Below the pieces are notes generated by a model. It was not told the origin of the DNA. It was given only the letters and a program-made list of their open reading frames with translations, and searched no databases. A DNA stretch of 6,891 bases from Nitrospirales bacterium (GTDB lineage: Bacteria; Nitrospirota; Thermodesulfovibrionia; Thermodesulfovibrionales; Dissulfurispiraceae), in the NCBI GenBank assembly GCA_020846375.1, contig JADLDZ010000336.1:1-6891 (forward strand), read 5' to 3'. Made by a program: the position numbers and the translations under genes. This document shows positions 1 through 6,708 of the stretch, one piece after another. The stretch's first letter is position 1. Each line of letters starts with the position of its first letter.

Positions 1-390
1 CGGGATAGCGCATTCCTTCTCCAGATGATGGAGCTTCTTGACGAGGCGCATCCTCACCTCATTTTTGTCCCTGATATCCGAAAAGAAGCATACGGTAATC
101 CCGACCGAAGCAGCCAACACCGACAAGGGCCCCAGGTTGAAATACGAAGGCCCCACTCCATAGAGCCCCACGATAATCGCAGCGATTGCCCCCGCAATTA
201 TTGCGCCGAGGAGTGCGATCCCCGGTCCATCCTTCACCGTTTCGTCGGTAAAGACTTTCGTGTCTTCCTCGCTCAAGCTCCTTAAATACTGCACTTCCTC
301 GATACTTCCCTTGAAGGCGGCGAAAGCAACGAACATGGCGAACAAAAACAGAGCCCCGCCGATTATCAGGACAGCCAGATACGATATCAT
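1..390 (-). CDS. Small three-helix membrane protein next to the symporter, C-terminus cut by window edge
   Basis: An open frame runs from an ATG at 390 to the window edge without a stop, giving 130 visible residues. I do not recognise the family. A hydrophobic helix lies at about residues 2-26 (MISYLAVLIIGGALFLFAMF). A charged linker at 28-55 is rich in Glu, Asp and Lys. Two more helices lie at about 57-78 (rich in Ala, Gly and Ile) and 84-104. A basic, probably cytoplasmic tail with a Lys/His/Glu-rich helix begins near 105 and is still open at 130. The start is well supported: AAGGAGG lies 6 nt upstream. The gene begins 36 nt after the symporter stop, with no terminator seen between them, so the two are probably co-transcribed. 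Small accessory membrane proteins beside sodium:solute symporters are known (DUF485 with ActP, DUF997 with PanF, DUF4212), but those pairs differ in gene order and sequence. A role as a symporter partner is inference. That it is a real gene is fairly sure; its function is unknown. Confidence 0.72.
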   Translation of the reverse strand, partial: MISYLAVLIIGGALFLFAMFVAFAAFKGSIEEVQYLRSLSEEDTKVFTDETVKDGPGIALLGAIIAGAIAAIIVGLYGVGPSYFNLGPLSVLAASVGITVCFFSDIRDKNEVRMRLVKKLHHLEKECAIP

Positions 391-396
391 AATATT

Positions 397-403
397 CCTC
401 CTT
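397..403 (-). promoter_or_regulatory. Strong ribosome binding site of the small membrane protein gene
   Basis: The minus strand reads AAGGAGG followed by a 6-nt AT spacer (AATATT) and ATG at 390. This near-perfect Shine-Dalgarno is the main support for a start that would otherwise rest on hydrophobicity alone. Confidence 0.75.
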
Positions 404-426
404 ACCCGGGTTGTCCGCAGAGACCC

Positions 427-1902
427 CTAATGCCGCAGATCCTGCAGCTTCTGCAGAAAGCTTTCGTCGAACTCATCCGGCTGCACAAAAGTCCATACAA
501 GAGGGACGACGAAACTGATGGCCAGAATGGACAGCGTTCCGGCAAACTCACCCTTTGCAAAGTAAATGGGCATTCCGATGACAATGGAGGAGATAATTCC
601 CCAGAGAACGCCCTTCCCGCTCACTTTCTTCCAGAATACCGCCAGAATCAATGGAATGAGAACAGAGGTCTTCAATGCGTACGTCACCAGGACGATCGTG
701 ACAAAATCCACCCCCGTCAGGATCACGAGGATTGAGAGGATTCCCACAATGCCTACCGCGAGACGGGTATAGCGAAGGAGTCTCTTGTCGCTCACATGGG
801 GATTCACTCTCTTCACGATATCGACGCTTACGACAGAGCTTGTCCCGATGAATGCGGAATCAAGAGTGGAGATACAGGCCGCCATGATCGCGATGGAATA
901 GAGGATGACGAGCCACCCGGACAGCCCCAGGTGGGAAACCACGAAAGGACCGACGGCAGCGGCATCGCCGCCCATGGTTTTAAGGTCCAGGCCCATCGCG
1001 ACCCCGACCAGGCCCAGGAGACCGAAGCAGATGGGAATCCCGTAAAACCATGCCCCGCCCCATAAGAAGATCCTGCTGACGTATTTGGCCTTGACCGCCC
1101 AGATCCTTTCCCAGAAGGTCTGGTCGCTCACCGTATTGGAAAGCAGGCCGAGGGCGAGCGTAATGCCGAACGCAATAGCTGTTTTCGGATCGCTCCACTG
1201 CAGGAACTCAGGCGGTTTCGAGCTTGAAATGGCATCAAAAACCGGACCGGGGCCCCCTACCTTCTCGAACACGGCGACAACCACAACGGCCGCGGGGATG
1301 GTAATAAGGAATGTCTGAATGGTATCGGTCACCGCCGAATTCCACATTCCCCCGATGCTCACATAGACAATAACGACAATTCCGGAAATAATGGGGACTA
1401 CCCGCCAGTCGATCCCGTAGATGGTGGACATTACGACGGAGGTGCCCTTCAGGTTGATCAGTGCCATGATGAAGCAGCCGAACAGCATGGAAGCGATGAA
1501 AACATTGTAGAGGGCTTTATTGCCCGGGAAGCGGACCGAAATGTACTGACTGAGCGTATAGCCGTGAGGCATGTGTTTCCGGAGATAGATGCCGAACGGG
1601 ATAACGGCGATGACCGCCAGGCCGTTCGGAATCGTAAACCACCAGAGGCCGGAAACGCCGAAGGTATATGCCTGGGCCGAGGACATCATCACCGCCATCG
1701 CCCATGTCCACGAGGCGATGACGGAGCTGACACCCAGGCCCAATCCGATCCTCCGGCCGGCGACGAGAAAATCGTGAGTACTTCGAACGAAAATGGCTCT
1801 GATCACCAGAGCGATGCCGATAAACAGCACGGCAAGTCCGAGGAATACGAGGTACGCATGCAGCGGCTGCAATCCCGAGGGCACCAACTGGACATCCAAC
1901 AT
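427..1902 (-). CDS. Sodium:solute symporter (SSS family), Dur3-like N-terminal region
   Basis: This is an inner-membrane secondary transporter of the SSS family (491 residues, usual length), expected to couple sodium (or proton) entry to solute uptake, with about 13 hydrophobic segments. Family marks in order: TM1-like WTWA segment (residues 65-68) followed by FGVSGLWWF (81-89), a pattern I recall from Dur3 urea transporters; the SSS core GGMWNSAVTDTIQ (184-196); SDQTFWERIWA (259-269), like the SDQ/yWQR segment of Dur3 relatives; and ISTLDSAFIGTSS (344-356), whose S345/T346 align by eye with the Na2-site Ser/Thr of PutP and vSGLT. The substrate cannot be read from this; urea, a carboxylate or an amino acid are all possible. 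ATG at 1902 is chosen over an in-frame TTG at 1908 because GGGAGG abuts the TTG but lies 6 nt before the ATG. About 238 nt separate it from livF; the small membrane protein follows at 36 nt. Confidence 0.9.
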   Translation of the reverse strand: MLDVQLVPSGLQPLHAYLVFLGLAVLFIGIALVIRAIFVRSTHDFLVAGRRIGLGLGVSSVIASWTWAMAVMMSSAQAYTFGVSGLWWFTIPNGLAVIAVIPFGIYLRKHMPHGYTLSQYISVRFPGNKALYNVFIASMLFGCFIMALINLKGTSVVMSTIYGIDWRVVPIISGIVVIVYVSIGGMWNSAVTDTIQTFLITIPAAVVVVAVFEKVGGPGPVFDAISSSKPPEFLQWSDPKTAIAFGITLALGLLSNTVSDQTFWERIWAVKAKYVSRIFLWGGAWFYGIPICFGLLGLVGVAMGLDLKTMGGDAAAVGPFVVSHLGLSGWLVILYSIAIMAACISTLDSAFIGTSSVVSVDIVKRVNPHVSDKRLLRYTRLAVGIVGILSILVILTGVDFVTIVLVTYALKTSVLIPLILAVFWKKVSGKGVLWGIISSIVIGMPIYFAKGEFAGTLSILAISFVVPLVWTFVQPDEFDESFLQKLQDLRH

Positions 1903-1908
1903 ACACAA

Positions 1909-1914
1909 CCTCCC
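1909..1914 (-). promoter_or_regulatory. Ribosome binding site that decides the symporter start
   Basis: The minus strand reads GGGAGG, then TTGTGT, then ATG at 1902. Six nt is ideal spacing for the ATG. The in-frame TTG at 1908 directly touches the GGAGG and so cannot use it. Confidence 0.65.
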
Positions 1915-1987
1915 TTCGTTGCGCTATGTTAAACTTCCATCCTGCCTTGCCCCTGCCGCCCGGAGAGAGTCGAGAATGAGGAAAGCC

Positions 1988-2057
1988 GTTTTTCCAAAAA
2001 ACAACCAAGTCGTACACTGCGAGGGGATGCGCAGCTCCCGGGCCGGGCCGCATCCCC
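1988..2057 (-). terminator. Hairpin plus distal T-run between livF and symporter genes (possible terminator)
   Basis: An inverted repeat ggggatgcg (2023-2031) / cgcatcccc (2049-2057) gives a perfect 9-bp GC-rich stem with a 17-nt GC-rich loop. On the minus-strand transcript the stem is followed about 21 nt later by six U (2001-1996). That U-run itself lies in a small 6-bp AT hairpin (1988-1993 with 1997-2002). The U-run is too far from the stem for a textbook intrinsic terminator, so it could instead be a partial terminator, an attenuator or an mRNA end stabiliser. Its place after livF and before the symporter fits a transcription-unit boundary. The remainder of 1903-2140 shows no gene and no promoter I would defend. 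Confidence 0.35.
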
Positions 2058-2140
2058 ACACCATGACAGCATTAGTAGCTTGGCAAGTTTCCCTTTCCTT
2101 GAAACGATCTTACACCATCCGACACGAAAATACCACTTGT

Positions 2141-2977
2141 TCAGGCAAGGCGATAGGCGAATTGCCGCTTCCGGAGATGGTACCGTTTCGTCTCACGAAA
2201 GCTCATGGGTCCTTTACCGCTCATTCCCAGATACGCTTCCTTTACCTCCTCGTTGGCGCTCAGCTCCGCGGCATTCCCGGACATGACCACGCGGCCCCTT
2301 TCAAGAATGCTCCCGAAGTCGGCGTAGCGCAGAGCCACCGCGGTGTTCTGCTCCGCCACGAGGAAGCTTACCGCCTCCTTGCGGTTGAGGTCCTGCACTA
2401 TCTCGAAAATCTCTTCGACGATCTGCGGCGCCAACCCCATCGACGGCTCATCCAGCAGGATCAGGGCGGGCCGCGCCATGAGAGCGCGCCCGATGGCGAC
2501 CATCTGCTGCTCCCCTCCGGAGGTATACCCGGCCTGGCTCGTGCGCCGTTCTTTCAGGCGAGGGAAATAGGCGTAAATCCTTTCCAGCTCCTGTCTGACC
2601 TGTGAGCGGGCGACTTTCCGGACGTATGCAGGCACCAGCAGGTTCTCCTCCACCGTCAGATGCGGGAACACGAAGCGCCCCTCCAGAACCTGGATCAGAC
2701 CGCCGCGCACCAGGTGGAAAGGAGACTCGTTCGTGATATCCTGCCCCTGAAATGTAATGTGGCCTTTCGTGATCTCGCCCCGCTCCGTGGTGATTATTCT
2801 TGAAATGGCCTTCAGAGTGGACGATTTGCCGGCGCCGTTCGCCCCCAATAATGCGACAATCCCACGCTCCGGCACCGTCAGGGAAACCCCTTTCACGGCG
2901 AGAATGACCGAGTCATACACGACCTCGATATTGTTCACCGCCAGAAGGGCGGTTACCGGTTCATTCGCCTCTATCAT
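2141..2977 (-). CDS. livF: Branched-chain amino acid type ABC transporter ATPase, LivF-like
   Basis: This is one of the two cytoplasmic ATPases of the Liv-type importer; it hydrolyses ATP to drive the LivH/LivM permease pair. In its 278 residues: Walker A GANGAGKS (45-52), Q-loop Q96 just before the LivF hallmark [15 protein letters not shown] (99-113), ABC signature TSGGEQQM (152-159), Walker B LILLDEP (172-178), and AEQN (209-212) where many ABC ATPases have the H-loop histidine. A Gln at that place is usual for LivF. The signature begins with Thr rather than the usual Leu. The protein is longer than E. coli LivF (about 237 residues), with an N-terminal lead of about 10 residues and a basic tail of about 25 ([20 protein letters not shown]). 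I recall such tails from the LivF subtype that travels with large Peripla_BP_6 binding proteins. The start ATG has GGAGG 5 nt upstream. It lies 85 nt after the binding-protein stop, with a strong hairpin in that gap. Confidence 0.93.
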   Translation of the reverse strand: MIEANEPVTALLAVNNIEVVYDSVILAVKGVSLTVPERGIVALLGANGAGKSSTLKAISRIITTERGEITKGHITFQGQDITNESPFHLVRGGLIQVLEGRFVFPHLTVEENLLVPAYVRKVARSQVRQELERIYAYFPRLKERRTSQAGYTSGGEQQMVAIGRALMARPALILLDEPSMGLAPQIVEEIFEIVQDLNRKEAVSFLVAEQNTAVALRYADFGSILERGRVVMSGNAAELSANEEVKEAYLGMSGKGPMSFRETKRYHLRKRQFAYRLA

Positions 2978-3008
2978 GCTCTCCTCCCTCCATTACTCTC
3001 ATACGCAA

Positions 3009-3050
3009 GCCTGGCAGACAGGCAGGGCGGGACTCTTCGTCCCGCCCGCC
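3009..3050 (-). other. Intercistronic stem-loop between the binding-protein gene and livF
   Basis: gggcgggac (3025-3033) pairs with gtcccgccc (3039-3047) as a 9-bp perfect stem with a 5-nt loop. Three further GC pairs (3021-3023 with 3048-3050) extend it across one bulged A. A weaker alternative hairpin (gcctg 3009-3013 / caggc 3019-3023) overlaps the outer pairs. There is no U-run after it on the minus strand, so it is not a standard terminator. Hairpins at this position are known to protect upstream mRNA from 3' exonucleases or to lower downstream expression, which would favour the binding protein over the ATPase. That role is inferred. Confidence 0.55.
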
Positions 3051-3062
3051 TCAGTGCACCCT

Positions 3063-4529
3063 TTATTTCTTGACGTCAGCCAGGTCATACAGGACGTCTT
3101 TCGGATTATTACAATTGCGGGGAGTGATACCGTTCTCCTTGGCATACTTCTCCGACCGCTCATGGATAAGGCCCCAGATCTGGTCCTCATCCGCTTCGAT
3201 CCATTTGTCGGTGATCGTCTTGAACTGCTTGCCGTCCCACTGGGTGAACTTCCCCCGGTGTCCGCCGGTGTGGTCTTTACAGGAAGTATATACATTCTGC
3301 ATCATGCCCAGCACCCCGTACTCTTTCAGCTTCTCATCGGTGAAGTTGAGGTTTTCGAGTCCGTAGCGCTTGTACTGGCCGTTCAGCGGTATATCATTCC
3401 CGAACTTCGCCATTGCAACCCTCATGGCTTCCACATGGAAGATACCGGCGACCACGCCGAGGTTGTAGTAAACGCTCCCGACCTTGTCCTTGTCCGCCAT
3501 GTTCCCTTCGTTCTTTCCGCCGGTGAGCCTGCCTTCATACAGGTCTTTCCAGAGCGTCTGGATCAGCGGCCAGTTTCTGCCGGGAGCCTGGGTGTTGATG
3601 CAGACGTATCCCTTGGCCGCAGCACCCGCCGGGATAACATCCGCTTCCGAGTTGCTCCAGATGTTGCCGATCAGCTTGGAGATCGGATAGCCCACTTTCG
3701 CGGCGGTCTTGATCGCGACGGGCACCATGACACCCCATCCGCGCAGGAAAACGAAATCGGGGTTCCACCGCTTCACGTTCAGCCAGATGGCCATCTGCTC
3801 GTTGCCGGGATGGGCCACTTCGATCTGCTGGATCTGATACCCGTACTGCTTCGCCATGGCGTTGTGGAAGTTGATCGTCTCCCTGCCATAGGCGGAGCCG
3901 TGATAGAGGACGGCGATCTTCTTGCCTTTGAGCTTGTCCATCCCTCCCAGCTTCTGGCCGGCGTATTTGACCATTATGTTGGCCTCGTCATAGGGAGTGA
4001 TCTCGAGCGGGAACTGGTACGGGAAGATCCGCCCGTCCTGGGATGCGGTGTTGCCGTGATTCGGGGTGATGCTGGGGATCTTGTCCTTCTGGGTCTTCTC
4101 CTGAAGCGCATAGGCGATGCCCACGCTCAGGGGATCGTTCGCGGTCGCGCCGTACGGCCCTTTGTTCTTGTACCGCTCGTAGCACTCGACGCCGCGGGGG
4201 GTATCCCATTCGGTTTCGCACTCATCCCACACTATCGGCACTCCATTGATGCCTCCGTACTTCAGGTTGATCCATTTGAAGAGGTCGATCTCTCCGCCGT
4301 AGTACCCCGTGCCGCCGGCCGCATACGGCCCGACCCGGTAGCTTGCCAGGGGCGTATAGATGATCCTCTTCAGGTTGACGTTGTTGTGGTCCGTAAAGGA
4401 CTTCCCCTTGGGCATCTTGAGATTTACATCCGCAAAAACCGCGGACGACAGCATCATGACGGCAAGTGCGACACACAACCCGATCGTTTTCCAGCCACCG
4501 AAAACCTTTCTTCCTGATAATCCCTTCAT
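3063..4529 (-). CDS. Periplasmic solute-binding protein of a Liv-type ABC transporter (Peripla_BP_6 class)
   Basis: It captures the substrate in the periplasm and delivers it to LivHM. The 488-residue precursor begins with a clear Sec signal peptide: basic start MKGLSGRK, hydrophobic core at about 15-30, and likely cleavage after A33 (AVFA/DVN). The mature part opens with a beta strand and RVGPYAAGGTGYYGGEIDLF (65-84), then YGGINGVPIVWDECETEWDT (91-110) and RGVECYERYK (112-121), typical of the large Liv binding-protein group. The central segment KGKKIAVLYHGSAYGRE (201-217) is the usual interlobe strand and loop. Cysteines at 104 and 116 could form a disulfide. It is longer than E. coli LivJ/LivK (about 370) and lacks a lipobox. 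The ligand cannot be read; this subtype is annotated for branched-chain amino acids, but relatives occur near aromatic and acyl-CoA genes, from memory. A GTG at 4532 directly before the ATG is an equally possible start; AGGAGG is 6 nt from GTG and 9 nt from ATG. Confidence 0.92.
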   Translation of the reverse strand: MKGLSGRKVFGGWKTIGLCVALAVMMLSSAVFADVNLKMPKGKSFTDHNNVNLKRIIYTPLASYRVGPYAAGGTGYYGGEIDLFKWINLKYGGINGVPIVWDECETEWDTPRGVECYERYKNKGPYGATANDPLSVGIAYALQEKTQKDKIPSITPNHGNTASQDGRIFPYQFPLEITPYDEANIMVKYAGQKLGGMDKLKGKKIAVLYHGSAYGRETINFHNAMAKQYGYQIQQIEVAHPGNEQMAIWLNVKRWNPDFVFLRGWGVMVPVAIKTAAKVGYPISKLIGNIWSNSEADVIPAGAAAKGYVCINTQAPGRNWPLIQTLWKDLYEGRLTGGKNEGNMADKDKVGSVYYNLGVVAGIFHVEAMRVAMAKFGNDIPLNGQYKRYGLENLNFTDEKLKEYGVLGMMQNVYTSCKDHTGGHRGKFTQWDGKQFKTITDKWIEADEDQIWGLIHERSEKYAKENGITPRNCNNPKDVLYDLADVKK

Positions 4530-4538
4530 CACTGCTCT

Positions 4539-4544
4539 CCTCCT
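4539..4544 (-). promoter_or_regulatory. Ribosome binding site of the binding-protein gene
   Basis: The minus strand reads AGGAGG, then AGAGCA, then GTGATG. It serves either adjacent start codon, GTG at 4532 or ATG at 4529, so the start is settled only to within one codon. Confidence 0.6.
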
Positions 4545-4587
4545 CTGATTGGGAATTTGGGATCCACTTTTCTCTCTGTTGATTTCA

Positions 4588-4708
4588 CCGCCAAGCGTGG
4601 TGGTCTGTGGCGGCTCTCGTTTCCTCCCTGCAGCGCCAGCACTCTATCCTCCTGTAGAACACCTCCTTTCCGGTAAGGCCCGCCTGTTTCCGCCGGAGGC
4701 AACAGGCG
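4588..4708 (-). other. livM to binding-protein intergenic region with stem-loops
   Basis: The gap between livM and the binding-protein gene is about 206 nt. It contains a perfect 8-bp inverted repeat, cgcctgtt (4681-4688) / aacaggcg (4701-4708), with a 12-nt GC-rich loop that can itself pair (tcc/gga). A weaker 6-bp repeat, ccgcca (4588-4593) / tggcgg (4608-4613), lies further on. Neither is followed by a U-run on the minus strand, so termination is unlikely. Processing, stability or attenuation of the downstream binding-protein message is possible. I find no convincing -35/-10 or -24/-12 promoter here, although a separate promoter for the binding-protein gene cannot be excluded. Confidence 0.4.
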
Positions 4709-4735
4709 CTGAAAGCATGCGGCCGGTCCGGTCTG

Positions 4736-5794
4736 TCAGTAGGGAAACGGCCACTTCCTCAGCTTGTCCTTCGCCCTCATCCACAAGCGCGCAAGCCCGT
4801 TCGGCTCGACAATCAGCAGGAAGATGACAAGGGCTCCGAAGATCATCTTCGAAATATTCTGAATCTGTGAGGGGTCGATGCCGTATTTCCCGAATGTGGT
4901 ATTCATCCAGATGGGGAGCAGGAAGATGAACGCCGCCCCGATGAAGGCGCCCATGATCGTCCCCAATCCGCCCACCACCACCATGAACATGGTGGCAAAG
5001 GCAAGCTCGAGACTGTACGTCTTCGTATCGAGCAACTGAAGGTAGCAGTAGACATACAAGGAACCGGCAAGGCCGCAATAAAAGGAGCTGATCGCGAAAG
5101 CGAGGAGTTTCGTCCGCCCGATGGGGATCCCCATGACGTTGGCGGCAACCTCCATGTCGCGCACCGCCATCATCCGCCTGCCGGTGGTGCTGCGCATGAG
5201 GTTCTTGGCGAGGATGGTGAGGACGATGACGAAACCCAGCACCAGCAGATATTGGCTTACGGGCGTGTTGAAAACGAAATCGAATATCTTGAAAGGGGGA
5301 GGCTTGATCTCGCCTTGCGGGTTGTTCCGCTTGAACCACGTGACTGCGTCGAACAGCCACTGCACGAAGAAATGCGCGGCCAGAGTCGAGACGACCAGGT
5401 AGAAGCCCTTGATCCGCAGGCTGGGCAGGCCGACCAGCACACCCGCCAGTCCGGCGATGACCCCCGCCAGCAGCATGCTGATCGGGAACGGTATTTCGGG
5501 GATCCGCATCACCAGGTTATAGGTCGCGAAACCGCCGATGGACATGAACGCGGCCGTACCGAGCGAGAGCTGGCCGCAGTAGCCGGTCAGGATGTTCAGA
5601 CCGAGGGCCGCCAATGCCAGGCTCAGGCTCGGGATGAGGATCGCGACGAGCCAGTAGTCGTTCGCGATAAACGGGATGAGGAAGACGGCCGCCAGCAGGA
5701 GCACCGCGATGATCAGACGGTCCTGCCTGATCGAGAAAACCTGCTGGTCGGCTGCGTAGCTGGTTTTGTACTGTCCGATCTCACGATAAAGCAT
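4736..5794 (-). CDS. livM: Branched-chain amino acid type ABC transporter permease, LivM-like
   Basis: This is one half of the inner-membrane channel, paired with LivH. The 352 residues begin with a polar lead of about 26 (MLYREIGQYKTSYAADQQVF), then about 8-10 membrane segments. Family marks are LNILTGYCGQLSLGTAAFMSIGG (66-88), GLPSLRIKGFYLVVSTLA (122-139) and the coupling-loop (EAA-like) segment TGRRMMAVRDMEVAANVMGI (204-223) followed by AFAISSFYCGLAGSL (232-246). VVGGLGTIMGAFIGAAF (273-289) and VEPNGLARLW (329-338) close the family pattern. A longer polar loop at about 153-180 should face the periplasm. The start at 5794 is chosen over an upstream in-frame ATG at 5896. The later ATG follows the livH stop by only 2 nt, keeps the lead known from relatives, and avoids a 34-residue proline- and arginine-rich, non-membrane extension overlapping livH. 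No strong ribosome binding site is seen (GAGGGT only), so translational coupling to livH is likely. Confidence 0.94.
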   Translation of the reverse strand: MLYREIGQYKTSYAADQQVFSIRQDRLIIAVLLLAAVFLIPFIANDYWLVAILIPSLSLALAALGLNILTGYCGQLSLGTAAFMSIGGFATYNLVMRIPEIPFPISMLLAGVIAGLAGVLVGLPSLRIKGFYLVVSTLAAHFFVQWLFDAVTWFKRNNPQGEIKPPPFKIFDFVFNTPVSQYLLVLGFVIVLTILAKNLMRSTTGRRMMAVRDMEVAANVMGIPIGRTKLLAFAISSFYCGLAGSLYVYCYLQLLDTKTYSLELAFATMFMVVVGGLGTIMGAFIGAAFIFLLPIWMNTTFGKYGIDPSQIQNISKMIFGALVIFLLIVEPNGLARLWMRAKDKLRKWPFPY

Positions 5795-5796
5795 GG

Positions 5797-6681
5797 TTAT
5801 ACCCTCACCACTGTCTTTTCTCCGAAGAGTCCGGAGGGACGGATCAGGAGGACGAGGAGAGCGAATGCATAGGGGATCCAGTTCTGGAGGCCCCACCCTA
5901 TGATGCTCCCGATATAGATCTCGCCCAGGTTTTGCACCGCGCCGATAAGCAGACCGCCGATGATCGCCCCGGTAATCGAGGTGAAGCCGCCGAGGACGAA
6001 GACCGGCAGCGCCTTCAATGCCACGACACTAAGGGTGAACTGGACGCCCAGGCGGGCTCCCCACAGCATCCCCGCCACCAGGGCCACTATTCCCGCTGTG
6101 GCCCATACCACCGCCAGCATCCTGCTCATCGGGACGCCGACCGACAAGGCGGCCACGGGGCTGTCGGCGATCGAGCGCAGGTACAGCCCTGTCCGCGTCT
6201 TATTGAAGAACAACGCCAGGCCCGTGACCAGGACCGCCGCGATCCCCGCGGCGAACAGGTCGAACGTGCTCACCGTGAAGCTCCCCATAATAGCGAGCGC
6301 GTCGTCCGGGATCCCGAGGTCCAGCCCATGGACCTCTCCGCCCCATACGAACTGCGCAAGGCCTTCGACAATGGAGGCCAGACCGACGGTGGCCATGAAC
6401 AGCGTGATGAGCGACGCGTTCACCAGGTGGCGCAGCGCCACGCGCTCCACGAGGATGCCGAGCAGCACCATGACGACCAGTGTCAGGACTATCGAGACTG
6501 CGAACCCGAGCCCCATTTCGTGAAAGCTGACAAAGGTCAGCGCCGCGGCAAGAACCATCGACCCCTGGGCGAAATTGAACACCCCGGACGCCTTGTATAT
6601 GAGCACAAACCCTATCGCCACCAGCGAATACATCAAGCCGGTCAACAGACCGCTCACGAATACCTGCAGGAAAAATTCCAT
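5797..6681 (-). CDS. livH: Branched-chain amino acid type ABC transporter permease, LivH-like
   Basis: This is the second inner-membrane permease of the importer and partner of LivM. Its 294 residues match the usual LivH length and are almost wholly hydrophobic, with about 8 membrane segments. Family marks are GLLTGLMYSLVAIGFVLIYK (11-30) running into SGVFNFAQGSMVL (32-44), the signature start of LivH proteins. The coupling-loop segment TRTGLYLRSIADSPVAALSVG (162-182) contacts an ATPase. LGGFTSITGAIIGGLLIG (230-247) and LIRPSGLFGEK (279-289) complete the pattern. The ATG has GGGAGG 4 nt upstream. It begins 27 nt after the stop of the preceding ATPase gene and ends 2 nt before livM, so livG, livH and livM form one operon. 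Confidence 0.95.
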   Translation of the reverse strand: MEFFLQVFVSGLLTGLMYSLVAIGFVLIYKASGVFNFAQGSMVLAAALTFVSFHEMGLGFAVSIVLTLVVMVLLGILVERVALRHLVNASLITLFMATVGLASIVEGLAQFVWGGEVHGLDLGIPDDALAIMGSFTVSTFDLFAAGIAAVLVTGLALFFNKTRTGLYLRSIADSPVAALSVGVPMSRMLAVVWATAGIVALVAGMLWGARLGVQFTLSVVALKALPVFVLGGFTSITGAIIGGLLIGAVQNLGEIYIGSIIGWGLQNWIPYAFALLVLLIRPSGLFGEKTVVRV

Positions 6682-6708
6682 ACTACCTCCCCGCCTGCTT
6701 TCCCCAGA

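Noticed and set aside
427..1908. Symporter start at TTG 1908
   Set aside because: The TTG abuts the GGAGG motif, leaving no spacer. ATG 1902 has ideal 6-nt spacing.
1517..2059. A 180-codon minus-strand frame over the symporter N-terminus
   Set aside because: It is an alternate frame of the symporter gene with an Arg/Gly/Pro-rich product and no matching ribosome binding site.
1909..2140. Candidate sigma-70 promoter, TTGCCA then 17 nt then TGGTGT on the minus strand
   Set aside because: The -10 box matches the consensus at too few positions, and no better pair was found, so no promoter is called.
1793..2605. A 270-codon plus-strand frame spanning the livF/symporter gap
   Set aside because: It overlaps two well-supported genes in antisense, is low in hydrophobic order, rich in Arg, Pro and His, and shows no family motif.
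2757..4517. A 586-codon open frame on the plus strand
   Set aside because: It is antisense to the binding protein and the start of livF. Its protein has no recognisable domain, and the frame is explained by GC-biased wobble positions of the real genes.
4736..5896. A longer livM starting at an ATG at 5896
   Set aside because: The 34 extra residues are Pro/Arg-rich, overlap the livH C-terminus in another frame and are absent from LivM relatives. ATG 5794 sits 2 nt after the livH stop.
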